Origin: Enterocytospora artemiae | Lineage: Eukaryota; Microsporidia | Direction of reading: 5' to 3' | Length of the DNA stretch: 64,000 nucleotides | Assembly (NCBI GenBank): GCA_038659295.1 | Contig: JASNGC010000003.1 | Span: forward strand, 558,001 to 622,000 | In this document: positions 9,705-19,744 of the stretch, in pieces | How positions within the stretch are numbered: the first letter of the stretch is position 1 | Layout: each line of letters starts with the position of its first letter | Program-made: the position numbers and the translations under genes | The notes under the pieces: model-generated | What the model was told of the DNA's origin: nothing | Databases searched by the model: none | What the model saw: only the letters and a program-made list of their open reading frames with translations

Positions 9705-11615
9705 TTATTTATTTGAGTATTTCTCTCTAAAGACAGCAGGTTTAAAGGAGTTTGAGATAACCCTCCAATTGTTCTGGAAAACAAGAAGAGTATTGTCAAA
9801 CATATGTATTCCACTGATGAGCAGCCCCAAATCGTAATTGTCATTTGCTGCATTTACAATAAACCGGTCATTTGCAAAATATTTTTCGTTTGCAATATGG
9901 ACCACTCTATTTATCATAGACTTTCTCCTTCCCCCGTCGTTAACAACAAAGTGGAGACCCTTACTTTCAACCAAATAATAAATATCATTACCAATACATT
10001 TCGCGGCCAAAATATTGGAATATGCCAAAATATTTTTCGACCCTGAAGAGACTTCATCTTGACTTGACAGGCTCCCATTTTCCTTTGGAGCCAGATTTCT
10101 TTCATCTGCCAAAGATTCAATTTCAAGCTCGTACAATTTTGCCCGCGATATGCAATCTTTTTCTATGGTATATATGGCATTACTAACGGGCAATATCAAT
10201 GAGTTTTCGACTGCAAGAATAAATTCACTTAGATTATCAACTTTTATATCACAGCAAACATTTTCATATGTGTCCAGACTAAAAACACAAATGCTTCTGC
10301 TCAGGAGGACCATAACCAAATACCTATCTGTAAAAACAATCTGTTTAGAAATCTCAAAAACCTTGATTTTCTCAGTGTCGAAGTGTTCTCCATTATTAAT
10401 TTTGTACAAAATTGTTCCATTAACGGAGGAATAGGCCATAAACCTGCAGTCCAAGGACATTGAGCCTGCCAAAATATGTTTTTTAGTATGAAACTTCATA
10501 TAATGGATGTAATCTGTAGGCTGTGGATCAATTGATGAGTAATCGATCTCATAAAATGTTGATTTATCCACAAAGGAATTAGAATGATGGATTTCCTTGT
10601 CATTGGACAACTTGAAAAGGTTGATCTCCAAGTCACTAAAAATATAAAAGCATTCTGTATGACCGTTCAATTTGGACACTCCAGTGATTATAGATCGATC
10701 AAATATACGCAATGGGACATATTTTTTACCTTTATATGAATTCCTCACAATCAAAGAGTCCTCTCCAGACGTGTAAAAATCATCACCCAGGTTAATCATT
10801 GTAAGCACTTCTGCAGAGTGGATTGTAGTCTGGGTCAGCTTGATAAGCTTTTCGCCAACTGAATAGCAGATAATTCTAGAGTCTTCTCCGGAAAGATGAA
10901 TGGTATTATTAAAAAAGTTGATGCAGTTGATCTTGGAGTCCCTAGCCTGAACAGAATCCAACACCGCCTCGTTGAAAATATCAAATAGAGTAACTCTTCC
11001 ATTTTCATGGATACTTACAAATTTGTTGTTGCCAACTGCAACAACATCCACTATATTCTGACTCAACTTCCTTTCTTCGATGTTTCTATATCCCATCTTA
11101 TCTGCTGATATCTTTAAATCAACCTCTGCAACGATCTGCTGATTTTTAATCAACTTTACAGAGTGATCGACGGCACATACCAAAACCTTATCCTCAAATT
11201 CGTAAATGGACAAGACATCCGTCTTTGAGGTGTATACAACTTGTTTAGTACCAAACTGAACAACCTGACGGCGATTTACGACATAATAAAATATTCTTTC
11301 GGTGTATTGAATCTTTTTGAGGTTCCCAAAAATGAAGGTTGCATCGACCTCAAATATCTCCGACGTGAAGCCTACAATATTAAATAGAACAACTTTTCGA
11401 CACTCGGTTAGAATAACCACTGTCTCCAGGTCCAAAAAGAAAGATTGCTTAACGACGAAGTCCAATTCGTATCGAAGGAAGGGAATGGAAGTTGGGATGC
11501 TTATGAAATCAACGGTTTTATTTCTACGGAATGCTACAATAATTTCTTCATTTGAGCACATTGATGTGACTGGTGAAAAAATGTGGGGAATACTTTTGAA
11601 GATGTGTGCCTTCAT
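9705..11615 (-). CDS. UTP4: UTP4-like WD40 protein of the small-subunit processome
   Basis: A 636-residue beta-propeller protein. WD-type blades are weak but visible. The match to Utp4/Cirhin rests on the order of several segments: an N-terminal KAHIFKSIPHIF, a mid-protein HSAEVLTM...YTSGEDSLIVR like the family's HDVR...SGGTDTHLVFR, then CRFMAYSSVNGTILYKI like the family's WIAYSTVSRFFLYRL, and a short basic C-terminus after a final strand pair. Utp4 belongs to the tUTP/UTP-A complex that binds nascent pre-rRNA in the nucleolus. The true ATG is at 11615; the frame upstream lacks ATG. No clear CCC precedes it, only ACC. Another tandem-propeller UTP protein is the main alternative. Confidence 0.72.
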   Translation of the reverse strand: MKAHIFKSIPHIFSPVTSMCSNEEIIVAFRRNKTVDFISIPTSIPFLRYELDFVVKQSFFLDLETVVILTECRKVVLFNIVGFTSEIFEVDATFIFGNLKKIQYTERIFYYVVNRRQVVQFGTKQVVYTSKTDVLSIYEFEDKVLVCAVDHSVKLIKNQQIVAEVDLKISADKMGYRNIEERKLSQNIVDVVAVGNNKFVSIHENGRVTLFDIFNEAVLDSVQARDSKINCINFFNNTIHLSGEDSRIICYSVGEKLIKLTQTTIHSAEVLTMINLGDDFYTSGEDSLIVRNSYKGKKYVPLRIFDRSIITGVSKLNGHTECFYIFSDLEINLFKLSNDKEIHHSNSFVDKSTFYEIDYSSIDPQPTDYIHYMKFHTKKHILAGSMSLDCRFMAYSSVNGTILYKINNGEHFDTEKIKVFEISKQIVFTDRYLVMVLLSRSICVFSLDTYENVCCDIKVDNLSEFILAVENSLILPVSNAIYTIEKDCISRAKLYELEIESLADERNLAPKENGSLSSQDEVSSGSKNILAYSNILAAKCIGNDIYYLVESKGLHFVVNDGGRRKSMINRVVHIANEKYFANDRFIVNAANDNYDLGLLISGIHMFDNTLLVFQNNWRVISNSFKPAVFREKYSNK

Positions 11616-11846
11616 AATATGGTCAAAAATTTTCAAGATTGAAAAAATTCAAAAAATTATGTGATGTAGTCCTCATGATAAGCATCAGGCTCTCTACACT
11701 TTGATTTCAAATTACTTGGATAATACTCACAAATATGATACATTGACGAAGAAAATTGACTTGGAGATATATCTGTTATGATTCCAACCGGTTATTTTGG
11801 GGAAACAGTAGTATGTTGTAAATTAAAATCTGTTCTGGTAGGGTGC

Positions 11847-11918
11847 GCCCCGCTGGCTTAGTGGAATAGCACTCGGTCCGGGTCCGAGAGGTCTCGGGTT
11901 CGATTCCCGATCGGGGTC
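11847..11918 (+). tRNA. tRNA-Pro (anticodon CGG), unusual C33
   Basis: A 72-base cloverleaf with D stem GCT/AGC, anticodon stem CTCGG/CCGAG, loop TCCGGGT, T arm TCGGG/CCCGA, B box GGTTCGATTCC and discriminator C (typical for eukaryotic Pro). Anticodon CGG with G37 identifies Pro. Three oddities stand out: position 33 is C instead of the near-universal T, acceptor pair 1-72 is G-T, and pair 7-66 is a C/T mismatch. It could be functional or decaying; the intact A and B boxes favour a transcribed gene. The coordinates assume the acceptor begins at GCCCCGC. Confidence 0.78.
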
Positions 11919-12085
11919 TTGTTTTGTGTTACGGAGGAGATTGCCTGAAGATCGGTCTTTTGTTTAATTTTATACAAATAAAGCTATACAGAATCTCTTA
12001 TTTAATCATATAGTACAAACTAAGGGTTTTGAACTGAATCCATACGTCTATGTTCCAAAATAAAAGTGTTGTGTAGTAGCATCAG

Positions 12086-13324
12086 TTATATAGCTTGAAT
12101 CATATATATTGTGTATTTCAGGAGTTGGAAAAACATCAATCCAAAACTAAAAATTAACGACATCACACAAATTACAGAAAAGTTTGTGCTTTTATCCTGC
12201 ATTTTTAAGTAGAATAAAAAGGGAAATATAAATGATAACGAATTCGTGAATACACTGGCATTTAAAATAAGAAGTGTGTCCAAACTGTATGGGTTGAAGA
12301 GTGCTATCGAGGAGATTGAGCTGCAAAGAAGCAATGTGGCGACGGTTCTATTGAACCTAGTGTCTTCAGGACCAAAAATCCAGCCTCTTAGTATTGGAAT
12401 TATTGGGTTTGCAGCCAGTGGTAATGCGCTAAACAGAACTGCAATAAATCCATAGGAGCACAGCCTGATCAGCATAACTCCGGTTTTGAAAGATCCTTTC
12501 TCCAGTCGGCCTATCAGGGAATTCGGGCCCAGGGTCATTGCGTCCAGAATAATTGATGTGATCTCTGTTCCCATGAGCCGGTATCCAGTGATCCCAATGA
12601 TTCCATAGATAAAAACACTAGCAATGGACGAAATCCCGGTGGTGAATATGATGGACTTCAGATCTTTTCTCTCCATGGAATCGTAAATGTTTACAATAGA
12701 GAACTGGCAGTGTAGAGCAAAGACGAAGAGTGAAATGCCATCGGCGATATTGTAGTTGAATGGTAGAAACTCCGAGGATTGATTGAAGTAGAAATTAGAG
12801 ATTATTAAAATCAGAATCAAATAAATAATTACTCCGACACTTACAAAAGCGTTGTATTTAAGGCTCGTGATTTCCCGTTGCAAGCAGAATGGTAAGATTC
12901 CTGCCAACAGCATCAGCCCCATCAGGCGCTTTATAATAGCCTCAGGATAGCCCGGGAAAAACGAAAGGTTTTGATATAGCTGCTCGGTACACTTACCAAA
13001 AGCAGATATCATTGCTCCAAAGCACGAAAAAAACAGTGAAATGTCAACTGCATGTTTATATGTTGAGCTGTATTCACTGGCTATTTTGGGGTAGGAAGCT
13101 GCCTGCAGGTTTAACTTCATTGCCACATACAAGAGAGCGTACAGGGATAGAAAAGTTATTACCCCCACAAACGATATTGCGGCAATTCCTCCCACATATC
13201 CAATGTAAAGAAACGCTAAGGGCATAAACAGTGTTCCATTCCCCAGAACAGACATTATCATTGTGGCAATGGCCGATGTATTCGAAAACCGAGAGACCAT
13301 TAAGGGTAATTTGCATATAACCAT
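12086..13324 (-). CDS. Amino-acid permease, AAAP/SLC38 type
   Basis: A 412-residue integral membrane protein with about eleven hydrophobic helices. The first helix contains SVLGNGTLFMPLAF, matching the conserved G-x-G-x-L-x-x-P motif of amino-acid/auxin permeases (yeast Avt proteins, animal SLC36/38). Such carriers move neutral amino acids across vacuolar or plasma membranes. An obligate intracellular parasite would be expected to use them for uptake or compartment exchange. Two CCC-preceded ATGs exist, at 13324 and eight codons in (13300). The second has the better CCCTTA context, so the start is uncertain by eight residues. The substrate cannot be read from sequence. Confidence 0.88.
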   Translation of the reverse strand: MVICKLPLMVSRFSNTSAIATMIMSVLGNGTLFMPLAFLYIGYVGGIAAISFVGVITFLSLYALLYVAMKLNLQAASYPKIASEYSSTYKHAVDISLFFSCFGAMISAFGKCTEQLYQNLSFFPGYPEAIIKRLMGLMLLAGILPFCLQREITSLKYNAFVSVGVIIYLILILIISNFYFNQSSEFLPFNYNIADGISLFVFALHCQFSIVNIYDSMERKDLKSIIFTTGISSIASVFIYGIIGITGYRLMGTEITSIILDAMTLGPNSLIGRLEKGSFKTGVMLIRLCSYGFIAVLFSALPLAANPIIPILRGWIFGPEDTRFNRTVATLLLCSSISSIALFNPYSLDTLLILNASVFTNSLSFIFPFLFYLKMQDKSTNFSVICVMSLIFSFGLMFFQLLKYTIYMIQAI

Positions 13325-13590
13325 TTATGGGATCACGGGAATGTCATACAAACAAATTGTAAAACCAAATAAAAATCGGTTTTACAGAAAAATAAAATCC
13401 TAACAACCAAAACAAAGTAAATTCCGTAACCTCCCAGGATAGTTTTACAAAGAAATTCAACACAATCCAAGATCACTCTAATTAAATGTTCTAGAACTTG
13501 TCAACATGTAAGGCCGTCTTAATTGCTCCAAAAGGTCAACAAACAAAAAGATACTTAAGTTACAACAACCTTGTCAGCCAGTAGTTCAAT

Positions 13591-14187
13591 TTATTCCATT
13601 AAAACCCTCTCCGACAGAGCTTTCTGCAGTATTTCCTTCTTTTTATAATACAATTTCTCATCGAGCAGAGCAACCTTCTTTTCCTTCTTTTCAATCGGAA
13701 CCTTTGCTGCCTCTCCAAATATTGTCTGTTCCCATCCCTGGCTGATGCTCTCTGCCTCTCTCTGGATGATTATTTTTTCAACAGACAGCTCCTCTTCAAA
13801 ATGCTTTAACCTGTTCATGTAGGCATCGGAGATTATGGCATACTTGTGAAGGCCACTTGCAGTTTCTAATTCATCTGCCAAGTTCCAACAGTTATTTAGA
13901 CATACTTTCGCTCCCCGTAGCAGCTGGATCCTTCTTTCCCGGTTGTCCTTTCCCATGTTTTCGTAGTAAATGTCCAATTCACGATTTGGGAGCTCCTCCA
14001 TAGGTTTGCTGGCAGATCTTCTAAAACTTGCAAAGAGGATTACCGTGGCAAAAACCAATGCGATGGTAACAATCATTGTATGGGTGAAAAAATGCGCAAT
14101 ATCTTTGAAGGATTTGAAAGTAACAAAAACATACGAGCTGGCATACTGTGCAGTGCTCAATGGAGGTGTGTTTCGGGCCATCAGCAT
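13591..14187 (-). CDS. SEC66: Sec66/Sec71-like ER translocon subunit
   Basis: A 198-residue protein with one membrane segment (about residues 37-56) followed by a cytosolic helical domain. The diagnostic block is the EREAESISQGWEQTIFGEAAK region, which matches the conserved GWGQxIFxxA motif of Sec66. Upstream, an LRGAKVCLNNCW helix corresponds to the family's LL..A...V..LW region. Sec66 works with Sec62/Sec63 in post-translational import into the ER. The start at 14187 is chosen because it is the first ATG after a CCCAGTG context; an ATG two codons later is also possible. It is divergent from MTR4. Confidence 0.85.
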   Translation of the reverse strand: MLMARNTPPLSTAQYASSYVFVTFKSFKDIAHFFTHTMIVTIALVFATVILFASFRRSASKPMEELPNRELDIYYENMGKDNRERRIQLLRGAKVCLNNCWNLADELETASGLHKYAIISDAYMNRLKHFEEELSVEKIIIQREAESISQGWEQTIFGEAAKVPIEKKEKKVALLDEKLYYKKKEILQKALSERVLME

Positions 14188-14446
14188 CTTTTGACACTGG
14201 GAAATCGCCCCATAATGTCAGCGGTTGTGATTAGCAGCCATACTATTTAGTACAAAGATCAAAAATTAATATATCATCTTCTAATCTCCATCGTTGATTA
14301 TTGAATATTAAACTACTTCTAGTATTATATTATGTTTTTCCTCCAACTAACAAGGACTCTGCTACTAATTGTTTAGTTTCTAACAACTTAAAGGTTGATG
14401 GAGATTCAGATTATCCTATGACAGAGCCATACTTTTCTTGCCCTTT

Positions 14447-17308
14447 ATGGATGCAGATTTTTTTGAAATTTTTGATGATTCTTCCAAGTTACAAGCCATC
14501 CCAACGCTTATAGAGGAAGATCCGAGAACAATTGTGGTTGATGAATTTTTCGAAAACAATACAAAACATGAGGCGATCATTCCATATCCAATGTACAAGG
14601 AAATGTGTCAGGAGTCCAGCAGTGACAAAGTTAGCGCAACGTGCAGCAATATTCTCGAGGATGGGACATTGAGTCTGGAAATGCGTGATGTTGTTCAATC
14701 CATTCCACGAATCCCCAACCTGTCTGCTAAGCAGTACAGGTTCCAGCTAGATACGTTTCAGAATCTCTCGATCAGTGCAATTGAAGAGGACCAGTCGGTT
14801 TTGGTAAGTGCACACACGTCCTGTGGGAAGACAGTCATCGCAGAGTATGCAATAGCTCAGGCAATCAAGAACAACCAGAGAGTGGTTTACACATCACCCA
14901 TTAAAGCGCTCAGTAATCAGAAGTTTCGAGAGCTGCAAGAGGAGTTTAATGATGTGGGGTTGATGACCGGAGATGTCACACTCAACCCAGAGGCCTCATG
15001 CCTGGTGATGACTACTGAGATATTACGAAATATGCTATACAAGGGCTCCGAGGTGATTAGAGAGGTTCATTGGATTATTTTCGATGAGATTCACTATATG
15101 AGAGATAAGAGTAGAGGTGTTGTCTGGGAGGAGACCATCATACTACTTCCGAGACATGTGAGGATGATATTCCTGAGTGCAACCATTCCAAACGCAAGAG
15201 AATTTGCGGAGTGGATCTGCTATGTGCAGTCGCAGATAGTTCATGTGGTTTACACTGAGAAAAGGATAATTCCTCTGATTCACTATTTTCAAACAGACAA
15301 ATTGTATTGTATCAAGGACGAGAAGTTTAAATCTAACGAGTTTCTGCAGTCGATGGAGTCTGTGATTCCAAGAAAGGATTTGGCAAGGTCTATTGGGGAA
15401 GTTCTTGAGCACATAAACGTGCCGGCAGTAATATTTTCATTTTCCAGAAAGGACTGTGAAAAGTTTGCAACCTCTCTGACGTCGAGTAGTGCGGGCACCA
15501 CCAGGGATTTTTTGAATGAAGATGAGAAGGAGACAGTCATGACCATTTTTAACAATGCCATCAGCTCATTAAGGGAAGAGGATAGAAATATTCCAATTAT
15601 CGAGAATATGCTGCCTCTGCTTCTGAAGGGAGTCGGAATTCATCATTCTGGTTTACTACCGATCATTAAGGAGATTGTAGAAATACTGTTTCAGGAGTCT
15701 CTTGTCAAGGTTCTGTTTGCTACAGAAACATTTTCCATTGGCTTAAATATGCCGGCCAAAACCGTGGTATTCACTAGCCTGAAGAAATTTGATGGGGAAA
15801 ATAGAAGAATATTAACATCTGGTGAATATATTCAGATGAGTGGAAGAGCAGGAAGACGGGGATTAGATGACAAGGGAGTTGTGATCAGCCTAATTACTGA
15901 CAAATTAGAGACAAGGCAAGTCAAGGAGATGTTTTCATCAAACTCTGATAAGTTGTATTCTGCGTTCAGGTTGACATACAACATGGTGCTGAATCTAATG
16001 AGAGTGGAGGATCTTGATCCCATGTATCTTTTAAGCAGAAGCTTCTTCCATTTCCAAGCATACAAGAACGCAATTGCACAAGAGAAGGAGCTGAAATTGG
16101 AAATGGCTGCGGCTAAAAAATTCAGGGCAGGTGAGAAGGCTACCCAGCTCAAGGCTTGGCTGCAGAAGAGAGAGCGCCTTTACGTCCGCCGGAATCAGCT
16201 ACTTTCTTCTACTTTTATGGACTTGATAAAAATGAAGGGAAGAGTTGTTGATCTGATGATTTCAAGAAACGGATGCCCTCTTTTTATACGAAATGCAATA
16301 ATTAGGAGTTTTAGAAGTGCAGACTTAGAATATGTCACTGCGTATATTTTGACAAATAATGACATAGAACTAAAGGAGTTTCATATAGAAACCGTGTGCA
16401 GTGTGTATGACATAAGAGTAAAGCCGGATTTGAGGATATTTAGCAAAAAATTCAAATTGATGGAGTTTTCGTGTGAGTTGAATGAAGATATTTCAGAGCT
16501 GGAAAGTCGTATTCTTACGGAGTTTCCACAAATTGACTTAGAGAATTGTCTTTTCTGTGAAAAGCCGTCGAGGGCATGTTTAGTGGAATGTGTGGCTGAC
16601 AAATCTAGTGAGCGTGGAGTCTCAGTTATCAAAGAGGCCATTGAATCGATCAAGGCAGAAATAGACCAGTCCCACTTTTCACAAAAGATAGAGCATCTCA
16701 ACAACCTTCGCGAGGTATATCACATGGCAGAATGCAAGAAAATGATCAATGTCTTGAAGAAGTTGGGGCATCTGGAGGGAACCACTGTTCTAATAAAGGG
16801 GAAGATGGCATCGGAGATATCTTCTGGAGATGAGCTGCTGTTGACAGAGATGATTTTCGGATCTGATTTCTGTGAGCTTCCTCTTATTGATATGGTGGCT
16901 CTCCTGAGCACAACAATTTGTGAAGAGTCACCATCCGATGATGGTGTTCTGTCTGAGGAGAACAAGAAACTTATAGACATCCTTAAGGCATCGGTTCATA
17001 AAATTAGTGATGTAATGAACGAGTGTGGAATTAGTATTTCGGAGGACGAGTATATCAATAGGTTTTCTTTCGAACTGATGGATGTTGTCAAGATGTGGAT
17101 GAGTGGATATACATTTGTGGAGATATGCAACAGCACCAATGCATTTGAAGGATCAATTATCAGAACATTCAAAAGGTTAGAGGAGCTTCTCAGACAACTG
17201 TCCAATGCTGCAGGAGTTATTGGAAATAACGAGCTTATGAACATGTTTGGGCAGGGGATATATCTGATCAAAAGAGATATTGTCTTCGCCAACTCGTTGT
17301 ATCTGTAA
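14447..17308 (+). CDS. MTR4: Mtr4-like exosome RNA helicase
   Basis: A 953-residue Ski2-like DExH helicase. Visible motifs are motif I AHTSCGKT near residue 121, motif Ia TSPIKALSNQK, DEIH box FDEIHYMRD near 211, SAT as LSATIPNA, and motif VI QMSGRAGRRG. The stretch VLFATETFSIGLNMPAKTVVFTS and the arch-domain segment with KxxxLQKRE...RRN point to Mtr4 rather than Ski2 or Brr2. Mtr4 unwinds substrates for the nuclear exosome in rRNA processing and RNA surveillance. Motif I has Cys where most relatives have Ala or Gly. The ATG at 14447 follows GCCCTTT; the upstream TTG in frame is not needed. Confidence 0.93.
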   Translation: MDADFFEIFDDSSKLQAIPTLIEEDPRTIVVDEFFENNTKHEAIIPYPMYKEMCQESSSDKVSATCSNILEDGTLSLEMRDVVQSIPRIPNLSAKQYRFQLDTFQNLSISAIEEDQSVLVSAHTSCGKTVIAEYAIAQAIKNNQRVVYTSPIKALSNQKFRELQEEFNDVGLMTGDVTLNPEASCLVMTTEILRNMLYKGSEVIREVHWIIFDEIHYMRDKSRGVVWEETIILLPRHVRMIFLSATIPNAREFAEWICYVQSQIVHVVYTEKRIIPLIHYFQTDKLYCIKDEKFKSNEFLQSMESVIPRKDLARSIGEVLEHINVPAVIFSFSRKDCEKFATSLTSSSAGTTRDFLNEDEKETVMTIFNNAISSLREEDRNIPIIENMLPLLLKGVGIHHSGLLPIIKEIVEILFQESLVKVLFATETFSIGLNMPAKTVVFTSLKKFDGENRRILTSGEYIQMSGRAGRRGLDDKGVVISLITDKLETRQVKEMFSSNSDKLYSAFRLTYNMVLNLMRVEDLDPMYLLSRSFFHFQAYKNAIAQEKELKLEMAAAKKFRAGEKATQLKAWLQKRERLYVRRNQLLSSTFMDLIKMKGRVVDLMISRNGCPLFIRNAIIRSFRSADLEYVTAYILTNNDIELKEFHIETVCSVYDIRVKPDLRIFSKKFKLMEFSCELNEDISELESRILTEFPQIDLENCLFCEKPSRACLVECVADKSSERGVSVIKEAIESIKAEIDQSHFSQKIEHLNNLREVYHMAECKKMINVLKKLGHLEGTTVLIKGKMASEISSGDELLLTEMIFGSDFCELPLIDMVALLSTTICEESPSDDGVLSEENKKLIDILKASVHKISDVMNECGISISEDEYINRFSFELMDVVKMWMSGYTFVEICNSTNAFEGSIIRTFKRLEELLRQLSNAAGVIGNNELMNMFGQGIYLIKRDIVFANSLYL

Positions 17309-17455
17309 CCACTGCAATGTATTCCGAATAAATTAGTTTGACTGTTCATTCCAAGGCATGTGCCACCATTAATTCTGGCGAAAAACATCAAGTAAATTTA
17401 AACTGTATATTCCCGGGCAATAGGTTCCTGTAGAAATTTTTGTTAGAATGCCCCT

Positions 17456-19744
17456 ATGGACCATCCAGGCAAAATATCCAAAATTATTTTTGAAAATATT
17501 TCGCTGATTATTAACGGGAAAGAGGTAGCTTCGGAGCTAAACTTTTATATAAAGGGGATATACGGATTGTATATCTCAACGCCGAACTCTATTCTTGAGG
17601 AAATATTGTGTCTTTTTTCTAAAAATATAGAGCTAAGAAAAGAAATAGTGGTTAAAGGAACGATCTTGCTTCAAAGAAGTGATTCGATATGCTGTAAGTT
17701 TTCAACAATAAAGGACCGGTATTTAGACAAGTATCACAGCAACAGTAGGCGCAGAAGAGATGTCAATCTCATCGTTGATTCATACTGCACCTCTCATGCT
17801 TCGATTAAGGATTTTACTAGAATTGACTGCAACAGGTTCCATCTATTGCTGAATCCATTTGTTATTTTTGATTGTCACGAAACGGTGTTGGATGCGCTGA
17901 ACTTCATAGACAGCTCGATATCACAAACTGTTGTTAAGGAGTGGAATGTGGATTTTTGTTACAAAGCACTGGAGAACCTGACTGTGGATGAGTCGAGAAT
18001 ATTTGAGCTTATTATCAATGTAGTGTCGAAGCCACCCTTCATATTTCTGAAAAACTTTGACATAGCAGTCAGGAGAAGAAAGGAATATCTGAGGAGGCTC
18101 CATAGGTTTGCCAACGAAAATGGAATTGTATGTTTAATAACAACAAACTCGAAGAACTCAAAATCCAACAAATACTTTAATGGATCATTGGTTATATCGA
18201 ACGAGAACATCATAACCCTGGATGCAGTTGCATCTGAAAGGTATTTTTACTATAGACTTCTAAACAAAATTGGGCTGGGAACCCCATTGGATGAGGACAC
18301 AATATTGATGAAGTCGCTTTCCCACAGTCTGAATGAGAAATATCGAAAAAAAATACTAAAGAGCAATAGTATTCCACCTGTAGACCAGGTATCCCGACCA
18401 TCAAATGAATTTAATAGAGCAAAGGAGGTTACCAAAAATCTATCAGAACTATTTTGCGATAAATGCATCCTGTTGAGCAGGGAGTATCATAGTTACGCAG
18501 CCATTATCGATAAAATCCCCATGTACAACTATAGAGTTTATTATAGACGGTTTAAGTGTGATAGATTGGTTGATATAAAGAGATCCAGCAAAACTTCGGT
18601 TTATTTTCGTATGTTCAATCTAAACATTTACAAAATAGATGTGAAACAGGCACTGTTGTTGGCAAGAAGAAGATTCTATCTGTTTATCTATAACTATCAG
18701 AACGAGACCAATATCTTCAGAGGGATGGGGCCATTGATTATCCTGATTATACTATTGAAAATTAGCCGGGACGTGTCATTTGGCAAGCTTATGCTATTTC
18801 TTCCACATTTGGGAGTGGATCTCTGGATAGAGGGTAACCTGTTCCTAACACTTCTTCTCTTTTTCTGCTACTCATTCATCAATTTGAATGATATTGAGTC
18901 GATTCATCAGCAAGTATTTTCGTTCTCTTACAAGAAGGAATCGGCATTAAATCTTGGATTTTCCCAGGTGGTATTTGCCAATATTTCCACGGGTATGCGA
19001 ATGGTATTAAGCATTATCAAGTTGATTCACCAGTACTTAGCACTGTGCTTTAGAGTTATATTTCAGGGAAAACTATCAGCAAGACACCACCTCCTTGTTT
19101 TCAAGGTGACGATTTATTACATTATCCTACACAACGATTCGGTACTGCTGGACACAGACATGCAATTTCTTAGGTACTATATTAATGTGGTGATATCACC
19201 TGGTACCTATATTTTTGGACTGGTACTATTTCTGTTTGCCACTCAGTTTGTCACAACAAGAATTATTTTCTATATTTTTCAAATAGACACCGACCTGCTG
19301 ATTAATTCACACGGTTCAATACATCAGGATACTCAAAGCCTCAGCCTAGAGCACCAAAACACCCCGGATTTATGGATTTTAAGGCGAATTCTGCCACGAT
19401 GTATCACCGAGTGTGTCCGAATGTGGAATACACTGTTTTCGCCGGTTCTAATAAGCATAATATTCGTAAATATTTTCTATGCCAACATTCTCTCCTATCG
19501 ACACAGAGAGGTAACAATTGCATACTTTATTGCTCAGTTCATACTCAGCGACTATTTGGAATTTTTCTTGAAGAATGAAAAGCTTATTTCAAACATCCAT
19601 ACTATTCAAAAGTATTTCTCAAACATATTCCCATTTATCACCTGCTGGAATATTTACTTATCAAGCAATCTATATGCTCCAATTCTGTGCATATACTATA
19701 TTCTAACTTTTTTTATAAGTTGCACAAAAACATCATTCCTGTAA
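17456..19744 (+). CDS. ABCG-like membrane protein with degenerate ATPase domain
   Basis: A 762-residue protein with the order ATPase-like domain (1-260), linker, then about six membrane helices (430-755), as in ABCG half transporters. The first membrane segment follows an RRRFYLFIYNYQNE element, like the family's RR..L...RNP. The nucleotide-binding motifs are lost. The Walker A position reads GIYGLYISTPNS with no GK[ST], the signature position reads LTVDESR instead of SGGERKR, Walker B is FIFLKNFD with Lys-Asn in place of Asp-Glu, and the H-loop His is missing. It cannot be a normal ATP-driven pump; a structural, scaffold or gated role is inferred. The frame is intact and the start ATG follows GCCCCT, so it is not an obvious pseudogene. 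Confidence 0.72.
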   Translation: MDHPGKISKIIFENISLIINGKEVASELNFYIKGIYGLYISTPNSILEEILCLFSKNIELRKEIVVKGTILLQRSDSICCKFSTIKDRYLDKYHSNSRRRRDVNLIVDSYCTSHASIKDFTRIDCNRFHLLLNPFVIFDCHETVLDALNFIDSSISQTVVKEWNVDFCYKALENLTVDESRIFELIINVVSKPPFIFLKNFDIAVRRRKEYLRRLHRFANENGIVCLITTNSKNSKSNKYFNGSLVISNENIITLDAVASERYFYYRLLNKIGLGTPLDEDTILMKSLSHSLNEKYRKKILKSNSIPPVDQVSRPSNEFNRAKEVTKNLSELFCDKCILLSREYHSYAAIIDKIPMYNYRVYYRRFKCDRLVDIKRSSKTSVYFRMFNLNIYKIDVKQALLLARRRFYLFIYNYQNETNIFRGMGPLIILIILLKISRDVSFGKLMLFLPHLGVDLWIEGNLFLTLLLFFCYSFINLNDIESIHQQVFSFSYKKESALNLGFSQVVFANISTGMRMVLSIIKLIHQYLALCFRVIFQGKLSARHHLLVFKVTIYYIILHNDSVLLDTDMQFLRYYINVVISPGTYIFGLVLFLFATQFVTTRIIFYIFQIDTDLLINSHGSIHQDTQSLSLEHQNTPDLWILRRILPRCITECVRMWNTLFSPVLISIIFVNIFYANILSYRHREVTIAYFIAQFILSDYLEFFLKNEKLISNIHTIQKYFSNIFPFITCWNIYLSSNLYAPILCIYYILTFFISCTKTSFL

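Noticed and set aside
14215..14250. 11-codon ORF with CCCC before the ATG in the SEC66/MTR4 divergent region
   Set aside because: Too short, and no splice pattern extends it.
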